Positions 11,858 through 36,388 of a stretch of DNA of 64,000 bases are shown here, one piece after another. Position numbers and translations under genes: made by a program. How positions within the stretch are numbered: the stretch's first letter is position 1; each line of letters begins with the position of its first letter. The notes beneath the pieces were generated by a model, which searched no databases, was not told where the DNA came from, and saw only the letters and a program-made list of their open reading frames with translations. The stretch spans positions 977,501-1,041,500 of the forward strand of contig JAODUO010000042.1 in assembly GCA_025642075.2 (NCBI GenBank), in the 5' to 3' direction. The DNA comes from Ridgeia piscesae. Lineage: Eukaryota; Annelida; Polychaeta; Sabellida; Siboglinidae.

Positions 11858-14800
11858 TCATGTCTCGTGAAGAATAACGAGTTGGTTACACAGCCCTTGT
11901 TCAATAGATGTAGACGACACCACATAGTCCTCAATATGGCTGGCTATCTGTGGGTCAAGTTCTCGCAGGTTGCTGTTGCTCTCCAGTAGCTGGTTTAGAC
12001 ACCACAAGTGTGTCTGAACACTCTTGCCTTGCTTGGCAAATACATACACACTGCCAGCCTCCCTGGTGCTCGTGAGGTCACGCAACTCCCCTGCTTCATG
12101 AGGAGTGTGGGTGAGCAGAAGACTAGGGTCCTCACTGTCCACCTTGTAGTGGGCCATCAGTGCAGTGGGCACACTCTTCACAGAGTCCACACATATCAAC
12201 AACCCTGCAACATGACACCTTATTACACATCAACATTGCAACAACATGACACCTAATTACACACCAACAGTGAACATTGCAAGCAACAACATAATACCAA
12301 ATTACACACAGACACTGCAACAACATGACACCTAATTACACACCAATGCTGCAATAACATGACATCTAATTACACACCAACACTGCAAGCAAAAACATAA
12401 CACCAAATTACACGCAAACACTGCAACAACGTGAAACCTAATTATACACAAACAGTAAACCCTACAAGCAACAACATAACACCAAATTATACACCAACAT
12501 TGCAACAATATGACACCTAATTAAGCACCAACATTGCAACAACATAACATCAAATTACACACCAACACTGCAGCAGTATGACATCTAATTACACACCAAT
12601 ACTACAAACAACAACATAACACCAAATTACACACGGACACTGCAACAACATAACACCAAATTACACACCAACACTGCAACAACATGTTATGTAATTATGC
12701 ACTGTCCAATGCTGCAACAACGTGTCACCTCATTACACACCGTCCAACAACATTCTATTTAAAGCGACATGGTCCGTTCATGGCTTTTTACTTTTATTGC
12801 AAAATTATGTTATACGGTATAAATTATACCTGTTATAGCGTAAAGACAGTCAAAATATGTTTTCATTTCATTTAGGGGTTGAAAATAGACGCAGTAAGGG
12901 TGCTTAACTCTGTGTACACATTGACCATGAGGCGTTTTAGAATTGTAGGTTGGCTAAAAGCCCAGAAGGAAATGCATGATCACGCGATGCAGTAGCACGT
13001 GAACACAAGTTGACGCCACTAACGCCACACCCAGCCAGGTGCATGGCGCCTAGTTGGTGAAGGTCAAAGGGTGGGTGTCACTCGCGGCGATTTGAGTGAC
13101 AGCGTCAGCATTCTTATAAACATTCAACATTTAACATTACAAAGTCAGTTCTGTTTCGATAAAACATTTATTGGCGGTCAGACACTACAATAGTTATAAC
13201 TTATACTGATTAACATGATTTTGCAATAAAAATTAAAAAAAAACTGATCATGTCGCTTTAAATTCTACTCTGTTAGGTTACAGCTCAAAATTAGATTGCC
13301 TTGCTGTTTGGATTAGGTTACCAAGAGTCTGCAGTGAGTGTCAGAACACCATGTAAAGAACTGATACCAACACACAACAATTACACTGTCACCAACACAA
13401 TGCTGCCACTAACAGGCTGCTTTCACCAACACACAGCTGACACAAATACACAAGTGACATTTACCACATAGGAGACACCAAAACACTGTAGAACTCACCT
13501 GTCAGTACAGCCCAGTGAGCCTTGTGACCTTTCTTGCAGCAAGGCTCATTGTTTCCATCCTTGTCATATCTAGCATTTACAAGCTCAGGAAATAATGTAA
13601 ACACATAAATTGACACACAAACACTCAATCTACTTGCTTAACTGTAAGTTTCTCTTTATATGTACAAGCAGTTTTCTAGCATGTCACAACATAATATTAC
13701 CATTATTATGTTATGATGTGTACTGTTTTTGTTATATGTACTGCCGTCAGTAGTGAGTGTGTCCAGCAAAGATACGGGATGAGGACGGGATTGTTGTGCA
13801 CCAGGGCGTCTATGACTGGGTCCCATCTCTCAGACATCTCCCTGACTAGCTCTGCCCGGCACGTGTACAATGTCTCCGCCAGTGTACACATGTGTGTGGC
13901 TGACAACATAGGAATGTTCTTTGACAGGACTACACAGTTTAAACTATCAAACAGTACCAGGCAATGTGTGTATACTGGTATTTTTTACTTGCAGGCAAAT
14001 TCACTAGAAAGGTTGTCTTACTTGGAAACAGTATGTAAAAACATAGATAAATATTAATACAAATGATAGATATGTTAAAAGCAAACTGACTACATATGTA
14101 CATTTAATAATCCCAAAACAGCTCCTGTAATAGGATTTTTTCATTGTAAGCGTTTGATTATAATACTCTATTGACAATATGACAGACCATGTGTTATTTG
14201 TGGATAAGTTTGTCTAATAATGTTCACAGAAACCAAGTTGGTGCAAATGTTGACACAAGTGTCTTTTTACAGGGAATAATAAACACATCTGATACCAGAA
14301 AACATTTCTCCATTGTTAGTGAATCCCAGATATTTGGCTTTGGCAAGAATCTCATCTGCACTGATGTCTGTAGAACCCAGCTGGTGGCCGGCCATACACA
14401 GGGCCACAAGGCCACACCTGCAACACATTGAGAGAACATGCTTAGTAATGCTGTAGGATGGTCATTGCAGTATATACTCGCTGAATGTTGGATGTGCTCC
14501 TGAAGCCAGTCTATGCAAATCCTTACAGCTGAAGCCACTGTCTTCTCAACTTAGCAAGTTTGTATCCTGCATAAATCTGTGTTATCGATTAGAGCAGACT
14601 GAGTCTGTGTTGATAGTATTTTTCTCATGTAATAAACTGTTAAAATGTATAATCTGATTTATTGTTAGTCTGGCTGTATGAATGAACATCTGCCCATATG
14701 CTAACCACTCAACCAAAACAATATTATATAAATAACATAAGTATAAATTTATTTACAAAAAATTTGTATCAATGGTGCAATTATTTAATTATGTTATGCA

Positions 14801-15552
14801 TGTGTGTGAGTGTGCGTATATACATGACTATGTGCATGCATGTGTGTGAGTATGCGAGTATACATACATGTGCTTAGATAAGATAGAATATAAAGGATTA
14901 TTTATGCAAATTTAAATCTGAAACTGGTGATTGGTAACATACATAGGGCCATCTTGGACAACATTTGGTGTCTGGTGAAAATGGCATAGTCCATACATAT
15001 TGCTGTCTCCATACTTCCGTCTAAAACAAGATTGCAGTTTGTCAAAGTAAATAAACATTCACTCAACATTTAGATATAAAACAAACTGAGATGCCAGCCT
15101 TATTCTAGATTTCACTGACAAGAAGGAAAGCAAAACATAATAACATGCTTTTTTGAATGTATTATATAGACCCCATTCTTCTATATTAATTACTCGGAAA
15201 AAATAAAAAGGACTTGTAAAAAGAATCTGAGTTTAAAACATACATAGAGTCTATACTAATAATCAATGTTTTAAGTCTGACATCAATATTTTTGGTAGAA
15301 GAATGTATATTTTCCTAAGGTTTACTAAAATGCTGTACTTCATTACTTGGTAAAAACGGAGTGACCCCCCCAAGCAAAATCCTACCTCTGACAGAGAGCT
15401 CTCCATGCATCTCTGACTACTGTCTCTGGCCTTACGTCAGCGATTGCTTTATTCAAGTTGTGTAAAACAGCTGTTTTTATTGTAGTCTGCAGAGGAAACG
15501 TCACAACTGTCGGTGGAGGTGGTGGCGGTGGCGGTGCAACTGAATCGCTCAT
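11858..15552 (-). CDS. ACTMAP: ACTMAP, actin maturation protease (C19orf54 family)
   Basis: In vertebrates ACTMAP removes the acetylated N-terminal residues of newly made actin; the proline-rich N-terminus is thought to engage profilin-actin. Six exons on the minus strand: 15552-15386, 15020-14943, 14417-14296, 13899-13776, 13569-13499 and 12204-11858. They total 909 nt, encoding 302 aa with no frame conflict. Motifs seen: an N-terminal run of eight prolines (MSDSVAPPP...), VVQDGPMCGLVALCMAG around the presumed nucleophile Cys, NNGEMFS, PVLIPYDKDGNNEPCCKKGH, KAHWAVLTG with the presumed catalytic His, and SVYVFAKQGKSVQTHLW. All match the human protein in order. The Gln usually before the catalytic Cys is Met here. 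The start was chosen at the Met before the polyproline run. The largest intron (5) carries a minisatellite and a foldback element. Confidence 0.92.
12208..12715 (-). repeat. Minisatellite carrying the ACTMAP exon 6 3' splice site
   Basis: On the minus strand the real acceptor reads ATGTTGCAG followed by GGTTGTTGATATGTGT. The array upstream of it (higher coordinates) repeats units with TGTTGCAG followed by TGTTGGTGTGTAATTAGG, with unit lengths of about 34 bp and longer compound units, roughly 14 copies. It again looks like an amplified intron-exon junction, on the opposite strand from the TTC8 cases. Confidence 0.8.
12758..13262. mobile_element. Foldback MITE with TTTAAAGCGACATG termini
   Basis: Terminal inverted repeats begin TTTAAAGCGACATG (12758) and end CATGTCGCTTTAAA (13262). 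Similarity extends about 100 bp inwards (left TTTTATTGCAAAATTATGTT; right mirror AACATGATTTTGCAATAAAA). TTCTA occurs on both sides, consistent with a short target-site duplication. There is no coding sequence. It lies in ACTMAP intron 5. Confidence 0.85.
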
Positions 15553-16061
15553 GATTGACCAACGTTTACGTTGTCTTTGGGATGCGACCCCATTAACCCC
15601 AGATCCCAACAGTTTGACGCAAATATTCACTAGGTGGCACCACTCGTAGTTCTGGCCAATCACAAATCAGCGGGGGTTTAGAGGCCTCGAAATAATCCTA
15701 CGTATTCATCTCATGTTCGCTGGACGTGAACGAGAAGCTGGCGTTTTCTAGGAATTGCACTTGTCGGCGGTGAGTACAGTTAAGGTCGTAGTGATGCAGC
15801 GAGAATCCACTTGAACAACGCCAGCTGATGCTAGCCGTATAACGATGATATTACGAACCGCAAGTGTCATGTAATGCATGGACTGGGCCCTGGCTAAACC
15901 GCATATCATAAACATCCGCAGGGATGGCATGGCACAAACCACAACGTCAACAACACTGCCATGGCATGGGACAGCCATTCCCATGCTCGGTGTCCTTGGT
16001 GATGTAGATGGGAACCCATGGCTATATTCCGATAAACACTGGGTAATCTTCCAGTTAACTG
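15553..16061. promoter_or_regulatory. Candidate 5' region of ACTMAP, CpG-richer stretch
   Basis: Sequence just upstream of the ACTMAP start has visibly more CpG than its surroundings between about 15560 and 15860 (CTACGTATT, GGACGTGAACGAG, GTCGGCGG). The gene on the other side runs away from it. No defined promoter element was recognised, so this is an inference from position and base composition. Confidence 0.3.
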
Positions 16062-16492
16062 GCCTAAATTATTAGCCATAAATTAGGGCCTTTTCAAAAC
16101 GGTTTTAACAACTTTTTTGATGTATCATGTATTCGGAACATGTCATTCTAGTTTCTACATCGTCTCCGATACAAAGAAGTAAGGTATTATTTTTGTCATT
16201 TGTGCTTTAGATCAATTTAATGCCGTCGAGTCGACGTAAACCAGCCGATGTCATAGGGTGTGAGCATGCAGTTTGCGCACCCCAGACGCATCATGTCTGG
16301 GGTGCGCAAAAATGCTCACACCCTATAGCTAGCTGTGACATCAGCTTATTTACGTTGACTTGACGGCATTAAATTGATCTAAAACACAATTTAATAAAAT
16401 AATATCTTACTTTTTTGTACCAGAAACATATACGCATCGAGAAAATGTGGTAAAACCATTTTGAAAAGGCCCTGATAATTTAGGCCAGCTAA
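16062..16492. mobile_element. Full-length foldback element
   Basis: The whole segment is one long inverted repeat. Outer arms: GGGCCTTTTCAAAACGGTTT on the left, mirrored by AAACCATTTTGAAAAGGCCC on the right. Middle: TAGATCAATTTAATGCCGTC, mirrored by GACGGCATTAAATTGATCTA. Core: TTTGCGCACCCCAGAC, a 7-base loop, then GTCTGGGGTGCGCAAA, a perfect 16-bp stem. There is no coding sequence. Confidence 0.88.
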
Positions 16493-18241
16493 CCGACAAT
16501 ATGATTTTTGAAGCCTTTTTTCTCCTTATTTTTTATTTGTCCACCACCCGTCCAATGATACTTCTACCTGTCTAAAACAGGTTTTACCTGTGAAGATGAC
16601 GGGTGGATGGGTCTCTGCATAAATCTATGGCCCAGACTGATACCCAATATAGCGTACACGTACATCATGTTTCCAGTCTTGTGTGGACTGTACTACAGAC
16701 TAGTGTAACTCACAACCTGAATTTCACAGATCTTATAACACATTAAATTAAAAAACAGCACAATCTTTAACAATTGTAAACATATTAAGCACTCTTTTGC
16801 AGGCTAAGACAGTAAACGTTCCCATGCAAGATGGAATTGCTCACAACCAAAACGGTCACTAGACCATGATTAGTTATCCGCTATTGCCAGAGTTCTTCTA
16901 TTGGTGTTTCTTGAGATCAGGAGTAATTTGTTCTTAATTACTTTTAGAATTAGAATGCTCAGGTATGCCTAGGTATCCCACATTGTTAGACTCATTCATG
17001 CGTTCACCTATTGACACCTAGTGATTATGTACTTTGCTATTTCACATGTCATCATCTATTGGGTAATGAATCACACCCCACTATAATTGCATGTTTTATA
17101 TAAAAAAAACTGCATGTACCCAACTACCTGTGTATATGTACATAAAATTTGGGCCAGTTAATTTTTGGGAACAGTAACTGTCCTAATCTTTTGCCAATCA
17201 CTATGAGCTAGATATAATAAATATCGAGGCTGATTATGAGCACTGGTAACAGCATTGTTTCTAGTTCTAGCAGACTTATTCATGCAAATGTGAACCAAGG
17301 AATCTAGGGCAATCTTCAGCTGCTAGCTGTTAATGTAAAACATAAAACCTTTGAGACTGCTCCCAATCTTCACATTGGTTTTCTATGTTTCTGTTGCATG
17401 CCATAGTGTAGCGTTGAGTGAATGTTGGATCTGTATATGTTCTCCACGTTGTCTAGGCAAGCCCTTAGTCAGACATACTTTTTTGCCATCTGGAATTACA
17501 AACAATTGGGTGGAAGCCATTTACATCAATCATAGTCATTATGGCTAGTTTAGTATTTTTAAATGTTCAAAGAACTAGTGTCATTTGAAGTATTTATTTA
17601 ATTAAGACTCATCAAATTGAATGCTACTAAATACTAATGCAGGCAGTTAGACTTAGAAGCATTAGTTAATCTATGGAACAGATGCCCCCTCCTACAATTC
17701 CAGCAGTCTGACCAGTTGTAAATCCCATCTTGGTAAGTTGTTACTGTAATGTACTCATCACAACTTCACAAGTCGTCTTTGTTTAGAAAGACGTTTTATC
17801 CTAAATCATGCACCAACAAGACACCAAATGTAAACTTGGTGGCTCCCATCGCCCGCTAGACCAGAAGGATCCAAAGTCTAACTGCTACGCTCACTTCCAG
17901 TGTGTTGTCTTAAAGGGTACAACCCAGTATTATTTATCAACAACACTACATGCAGTTACCTAATACCTATCTATCTTGTAGATGGGAAGATATGTTTTGG
18001 CTAAGCCCCTGTCTATAGGTTTGAGTTCATATTACATTAGAACTTGCTTGCATACCCACCAAAATAAAAAGAAAAAATTAAGTCAGTTACAAATTTTCCA
18101 TTAATACTATGCTACTGGAATTGTTATCAAATATGCATATTTTTGACAAGCTAAACTCAAGATGCCTAGATATGACATCAGAGCTGATATGGCATATAGG
18201 TACTCTGGTACTTGTATCTGGCTGTCCGGGGCCTGTCCCAT
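16493..18241. other. Intergenic or 5' intron, no gene seen
   Basis: Low-GC sequence between the divergent ACTMAP and TIR genes. Short open frames here have no recognisable homology. A non-coding first exon of the TIR gene could lie here or up to 19289, but none can be placed. Confidence 0.5.
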
Positions 18242-18341
18242 TCGTCAAGATAAAGGCGTACCTCATCTTGTCATATATCATCAAGTCCTACCTTAGTATC
18301 CTGCATAACCTTGTGCGATTGTGTCGCGACGGACGCCATTT
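18242..18341 (+). pseudogene. Order-swapped fragment of the ARM exon
   Basis: Bases 18242-18284 match 20825-20867, and 18278-18341 match 20702-20765, with one mismatch in about 100 bases. The two source blocks appear here in reversed order, joined at the 7-base sequence TCATCAA that occurs at both source edges (20702-20708 and 20861-20867). The fragment still reads KIKAYLILSYI, then SYLSILHNLVRLCRDGRHL, but has no splice context and is not a gene. Confidence 0.9.
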
Positions 18342-18348
18342 AGAGTAT

Positions 18349-18725
18349 GTTTACATGGAGAGCTTTTGTGTCGAAACAAGCATCAGACTGAGTTATTGTG
18401 TGCAATATTCCAATGTAATACTCATCATAATGAATGTAAAGAAAGAAGCACTTCCACACGAATCCAATTTTGTTGAAAAAATACAGCCTTTTATTCCAAA
18501 TAATGGTTGTAAAAGCCAATGAGGTGAAACCTCATCAGCTAGTACATCCATTGCCTGCAACCTTCACTGTTATCTTCCCCTTCTGAAAGCTTATTTTTTA
18601 CTGCATAATTGGGTTCGTTTGGAAGTGCTTCTTCCTCTATGATGACTAGTGTTTGTGTAACGTACATCACACAATAACTTATTCTGATGCTGCTCGTTTC
18701 GGCCCAAAAGCCTCTTTGTAAACAT
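18349..18725. mobile_element. Diverged foldback element next to the exon fragment
   Basis: The arm 18349-18481 (GAGAGCTTTTGTGTCGAAAC, GAAGCACTTCCACACGAA) resembles the reverse complement of 18598-18725 (GAGGCTTTTGGGCCGAAAC, GAAGCACTTCCAAACGAA). Arms are about 130 bp with roughly 75% identity by eye, and the spacer is about 115 bp. The rearranged exon copy ends only 8 bp from the left arm. Confidence 0.65.
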
Positions 18726-19289
18726 GCTCTGAATGCATGAGAAGGATCAGCTTGAAGCAAGTATGTGCCATGTCTGATGTCATGATACCAGGTGATCACC
18801 TAGCTAACTAACTTTCAACGCGAGAACCACTACACAGACAGGACCTGACAGCTTGAAAACTTAATAATTTCTACAAATGACTTTTCTGTGTTTTTTCTTA
18901 TGTAGCAATGGTTTGTGTTCAAGACTTCTGGATTTTAAGTACATGTTGACACTTGACAGTCATAGTCACACCAATTGGATGAATGACGATAATTATGATT
19001 ATGTTGTATCAAGTAACACCAGCTTTTTGTAATACAATATTTTGCACTACAATTATGATATCAAATTATTATTATTATCAGTTTTCATGCAGAATGCACT
19101 GCAACAAACATTCTTGTTACAAACCATTTATTCTGTGGCATGTGAGTTTGATGTATGTGTCGCTCCTCCCCAGGATGCAGGTATGCTCCCTGTGTGTCAC
19201 TGACGTCGTATCGTAGACATGTCAGTGCCACTGTGGACAGCCTTGGACGTCACCTACAGCTGACAGCCTGACAACAACCGACAACAACA

Positions 19290-31665
<12,376 letters not shown>

Positions 31666-33436
31666 GAACTGAACCTGTGGAAGACAGAGATATGGCTGAA
31701 CTTTCTCCAATACTAACTTATACACCTACATCTAGCTTGGAATGTTTGTTAATTAATCACAATCAACACACTGGTGCTATTTGTTGCTTCTTTCTTCTGT
31801 TATGCATCCATTGCTGTGCTAAAAAAGGAATTTGATAAAATGGCTTAATAGACTACTTGCTAATTTATTTGTTGCTGTGCATGTCAATTATTTTTCAGTA
31901 CGTAAACATTATTCAGCCGTTGTCTCTGATAAAATTTCTGGCATTACAGTGTACTGCCAGTACAGCTGCAACAAAACAGGTTCGTGCACAGATGTGATAA
32001 AGTATAAGCTATAAACTATATTATATGTCTGCGGTCTACTGTGATTACTGGTGGAGAACAGTGACTAGAGCACTTGATTCTTAATCGAGAGAACACATGA
32101 TTTGAATCTTGTGCTGCTGTTTTGAACCTTGGGCAAGTTCATTCACTCTACGTTGCTCCAATTCACTCAGCTGTTTGGTTGAGTACCTGGTTGTATCAAG
32201 TGGTGGATATTTCTGTATGAGTAGTTTTCATGCATTAATTTCAGAATGACTGGGTTTTCCCCAGAGCAGTTGCGTTGGTGTTCGACTGAACAGGTCTGTC
32301 AGGATGTAAAGTGTAAGAGTAGATCTAAGGACTGGCTACTGCACTATATGAGAACTTAACTTTATTGAATTTTTAGAAAAGTAGTACATGATGTCTATTA
32401 TCATACTAATGTGATGCAGATCAAGTTATACAGTATTAAGTATTTGTGCATTATGCTGGTCATTGTTATGGGCTGTTCTAGTCATGGATGATACTGAAGA
32501 GTTGTACAGAAATTATTATTCATTTTTACAAGAACATGGTTGAGAAGTACCAAGATATTATGAGTTTTGATACCACGTGTGAGATGTATATCATTGAATG
32601 TGGGCAACTGACTTTCTGTAGTATTATCATAGTTTTTACTTTTGTAGCTTGGTAAGTTAGATTATAAACTATATTTTATATTTGACGGACCCAATATCTG
32701 AGGAATCGGTAATAATGTCATCAAACTTCATTCAGCAGCCATGTTTTATATATACGGGTAGACATATTTGACTCTAATGAAACTGGAATTTCGATCCGGA
32801 TATTTCAGCTGCATCCCATGGTTGTCAGCAGATTGAAATGTCAGGATCAAAAACTAGTTTCTTTTATACAGGTAAATTTGCCTACTAGATCAAGAAAACA
32901 AACCACCAGTCCATTCAAGGGTGTTGTGTATTATTAACATTAACCAGGTGATCAACCTTTCCCTCATGCTCTTGCTTATAATGTTACCCTGTGATTACAT
33001 AATGAAAGTGCATAATCTGATGAGTTCACATTGATGGCGTCCATTTTAGTAAGCTTCTCTTAACATGGAAACATCTTGACATAGTGGATCTGTCAACCAA
33101 GATTTTTTAAATAAATATTCTGGTTGTGTATATATTTATTTTGTGTAATGGCAGGAAACTTTTGAAAACCAACTTGTTTTATCTTTTTTTAAAGTGTTTT
33201 GTATGTTTTTACACTTTTGTTATGTTGTGTAAATAATACTTCAATTTCAAGTACCGGTACATTACATGATAGAAACTGTTTTTCATATTTCTGTTAAACA
33301 ACCCATGTAACCACGGTGTGATTATGTTTGAAGTATTTTGCCCTGGATGTTAATTGCATGACAGATATGAAATGTGTCAGTTTTACATTGTTGAGTCGGA
33401 CAACGAAAATGAGATACTTTACCTTATTTAAAGCTG
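31666..33436 (+). other. 3' UTR / downstream region of the TIR gene
   Basis: No further coding exon was seen. A SINE-like element lies at 32041-32345. AATAAA at about 33110 is a possible polyadenylation signal. The rest is AT-rich and unremarkable. Confidence 0.5.
32041..32345 (+). mobile_element. tRNA-derived SINE-like element
   Basis: GATTTGAATCTTG resembles an RNA polymerase III B box and is preceded by a tRNA-like stretch (GAGCACTTGATTCTTAATCG). Downstream blocks GAGTACCTGG, AGTGGTGGATATTTCTG and CATGCATTAATTTCAG are shared with 46355-46625, and partly with 3143-3250. The shared order points to a dispersed SINE family. Confidence 0.6.
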
Positions 33437-33536
33437 CTTAAGAAACAATACAATATTTAGATCCAGTACAGGCATACTGCACATGTAAATGTGCAGTATG
33501 CCTGTACTGGATCTAAATATTGTATTGTTTCTTAAG
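33437..33536. repeat. 100-bp near-perfect palindrome
   Basis: Arms of 50 bases run from CTTAAGAAACAATACAATAT to its exact mirror ATATTGTATTGTTTCTTAAG. Only one pair, near the centre, is mismatched, and there is effectively no spacer. The flanks are not symmetrical. It could be a recent inverted duplication, a hairpin RNA source, or a sequencing/assembly foldback. Confidence 0.95.
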
Positions 33537-35680
33537 TCTAAATGTGAGATGTATTTGTTGATTCCTGCAATGTGGCATTATTTTTTTAGATAGATATTTG
33601 ATGAGTTTGAGTTGTCAGAGTTGTCCATTGTAACTTTTGGGAATTCTCTTCTCCAAATATTCAGAAATAGAGAACTGAAATGAACATATCAAAACAAACA
33701 CAATGCAATCAGCATTGCCTATTATTTACAATTTATGGCTCTACATAATTACCCCCATGGGGTAGTATGCACATTTTTGGGCATTGCAAACAGAAAGGCA
33801 AACTTTCTTACGTATTTCCACCTATTGGAGAAATGTGGAAACTGTAGTGAATAGTGGCTATGGACAGATTTAACATTATAAAAATAATACTTTAATGATG
33901 GTAATTGATGTGTTGCAAACTAAGTTTGTGGTTCTTTTGAGCCTGTTGTTGACTGTGTGAGCTTCCAAAGTGATCATTTTGTGTGTCCGCAATGTTGTCT
34001 GCATTGGTAGAACAGACGAAGAGCAAATTGTTTCTTGTGTGCAGAGATCACTGCTATTGTGTAATAATGGATAATTTCTGCGTAAATTTACTGTAAAACA
34101 TGGAATGTTGTGTCTGTAATCCCCTTAAACCCACTAGACAGTCATTTTGACCAACACAAGATTACCAAGTTTTGCTCATCTATGTAAATTAAGCCTACAA
34201 TTGTTATCCAAAATGAGCATAATATTGCAACTTACTAATAAATTGCTCACAAAATATGTCTGTGTTGGTTTTAGTGTAGAAGTGCTTTAAAAGTAACAAC
34301 TTGACCCTGTCACAGCAGTAACGTCATGACTCGTAATTGTAGCACTTCTACAGTGCCTATATCCTTGAAAATTCAAGCTCAACAAATATTGTCATAATCA
34401 TAACCAGCGACAGGCAAGAGTCGTCGTTGGAGAATGGAACCACGGAAAATTATCAAAAAGCAATTTCAAACAAATGTGTTTTGGGTATTTATGAAAGGGG
34501 GCTATAGTTTCGTATGTAATTGTAATAAGGAGTTGATTTCAACTACAGAGAAAGCACATTTGCCAGTAATAGAGATGATCGAAGGGTCTTAGGGATATCA
34601 GAGGAACATACAGATTAAGTACCCTGAGGGTAAGTCAGTTGTTGAGTAGAGAGAGTACGGTGTAACAAGCAGCAAGATTAGTTGTAGGGTACAATTAGGG
34701 TTAATGAGATGCAATTGGGGTCCTTCACAATCTAGGGAACATTTGCAGTCCATGAGACATAGTCTGTATGGGGTGCATAATGTGTACCCTTTCTGTCTGT
34801 CACTTCTCTACAGAACAATTGGGACTCGGCTGTCTAGGGAACAAAAGACTAGGGTCCGTGAGATTTGGCATCATAGAAAGGCCAGTTAGGTGACAATTTT
34901 GGTTACCCAGGTAGGTGATAATTGTAATAATTTAGCTGTAATATCACTTTATTTTATCACAATGATGCTGTAAATTCAATTCACACTTATACAATAGTCA
35001 CTATGCTGGTAACTTAGAGAAATGTCTGACAACCATAATTTAACTGTTCAATCTCGCTAGGACTCGGCATCTATAAACATGGTATACACTAGCGTGCCAA
35101 GTACAGCCTGAAAACCAACCACAAAATCTGGCACCTAGTATATGGCATTAACTTGTTAAAACAGATGTATTCTGTAAAAGTCAGCTGATGCATAGTTGAT
35201 GATGACACTTTTAGTGCTGATATTAGTAGTTGTTCATGGTGTATTTTGCTGCTGCAGTGCACTGCTTTACAAAGAAAATGCGTCAACTTGTGGAGAACAA
35301 GTCTAGCTTTAGTCATTAGATGCTGTATGTATTGTGAATATTATCTATTTACTTACAAAATATGTGCTTTGGAAAACCTTCAATATACAGTTAACAACTG
35401 ATAGTATTACATTTGCATGAGGCAAAGTTCCTATAATGCACACATGCATGCACACACGCACCACACACACACCCACACACCATCACTAATGTCTTTCTTA
35501 TACAGCAATACACAGGTCAGGGTGTTTTTGCACCTAATGGCATGATTGGCATTGTGGTGTAAAAAGGTTAATAAAAATAGATAACATATTTACAAGAAAC
35601 CCTCCATTAACCTGTTTAAAAATGTTTGTCTAACGTGACTGGCATGCAACACTTGCTTGTCCAATATGACCTGCTTTGTA
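33537..35680. other. Intergenic between the TIR gene and the carboxypeptidase gene
   Basis: The two genes end towards each other. No coding sequence, RNA gene or strong repeat was recognised here apart from short CA-rich patches near 35440-35480. Confidence 0.5.
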
Positions 35681-35684
35681 CAGT

Positions 35685-36350
35685 TGTATGTCTGGATTAT
35701 TGCACTTGCAACACTTGTTTGTCTGGAGTATCGCACTTGCAACACTTGTTTGTCTGGAGTATCGCACTTGCAACATTTTGCTAACACTTGCAACTTGTTT
35801 GTCTGGAGTATCCGCACTTGCAACACTTGTTTGTCTGGAGTATCGCACTTGCAACACTTGTTTGTCTGGAGTATCGCACTTGCAACACTTGTTTGTCTAG
35901 TATGCACTTGCAACACTTGTTTGTCTGGAGTACCGCACTTGCAACACTTGTTTGTCTGGAGTATCGCACTTGCAACACTTGTTTGTCTGGAGTACCGCAC
36001 TTGCAACACTTGTTTGTCTGGAGTATCGCACTTGCAACACTTGTTTGTCTGGAGTATCGCACTTGCAACACTTGTTTGTCTGGAGTATCGCACTTGCAAC
36101 ACTTGTTTGTCTGGAGTATAGCACTTGCAACACTTGTTTGTCTGGATTATTGCACTTGCAACACTTGTTTGTCTGGATTATTGCACTTGCAACACTTGTT
36201 TGTCTGGATTATTGCACTTGCAACACTTGTGTACTGGAATATCACACTTGCAACACTTGTTTATCTGGAGTGGTTTGTGTACAACACTAATTTGGAGTCA
36301 CACTTTCAGCACTTATTTGTCACACCTGCAACCCTCATTTGTCTGCAGTG
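35685..36350. repeat. 31-bp minisatellite downstream of the carboxypeptidase stop
   Basis: About 21 units read CTTGCAACACTTGTTTGTCT followed by GGAGTATCGCA. They begin about 40 bp beyond the stop codon of the minus-strand carboxypeptidase gene. Unlike the TTC8 3' array, the unit does not match the end of the coding sequence. The 31-bp length opens all frames on both strands. Confidence 0.92.
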
Positions 36351-36388
36351 ACAGTCATGTCATGTCATGTCATGCCAGCTCCTCTGTG

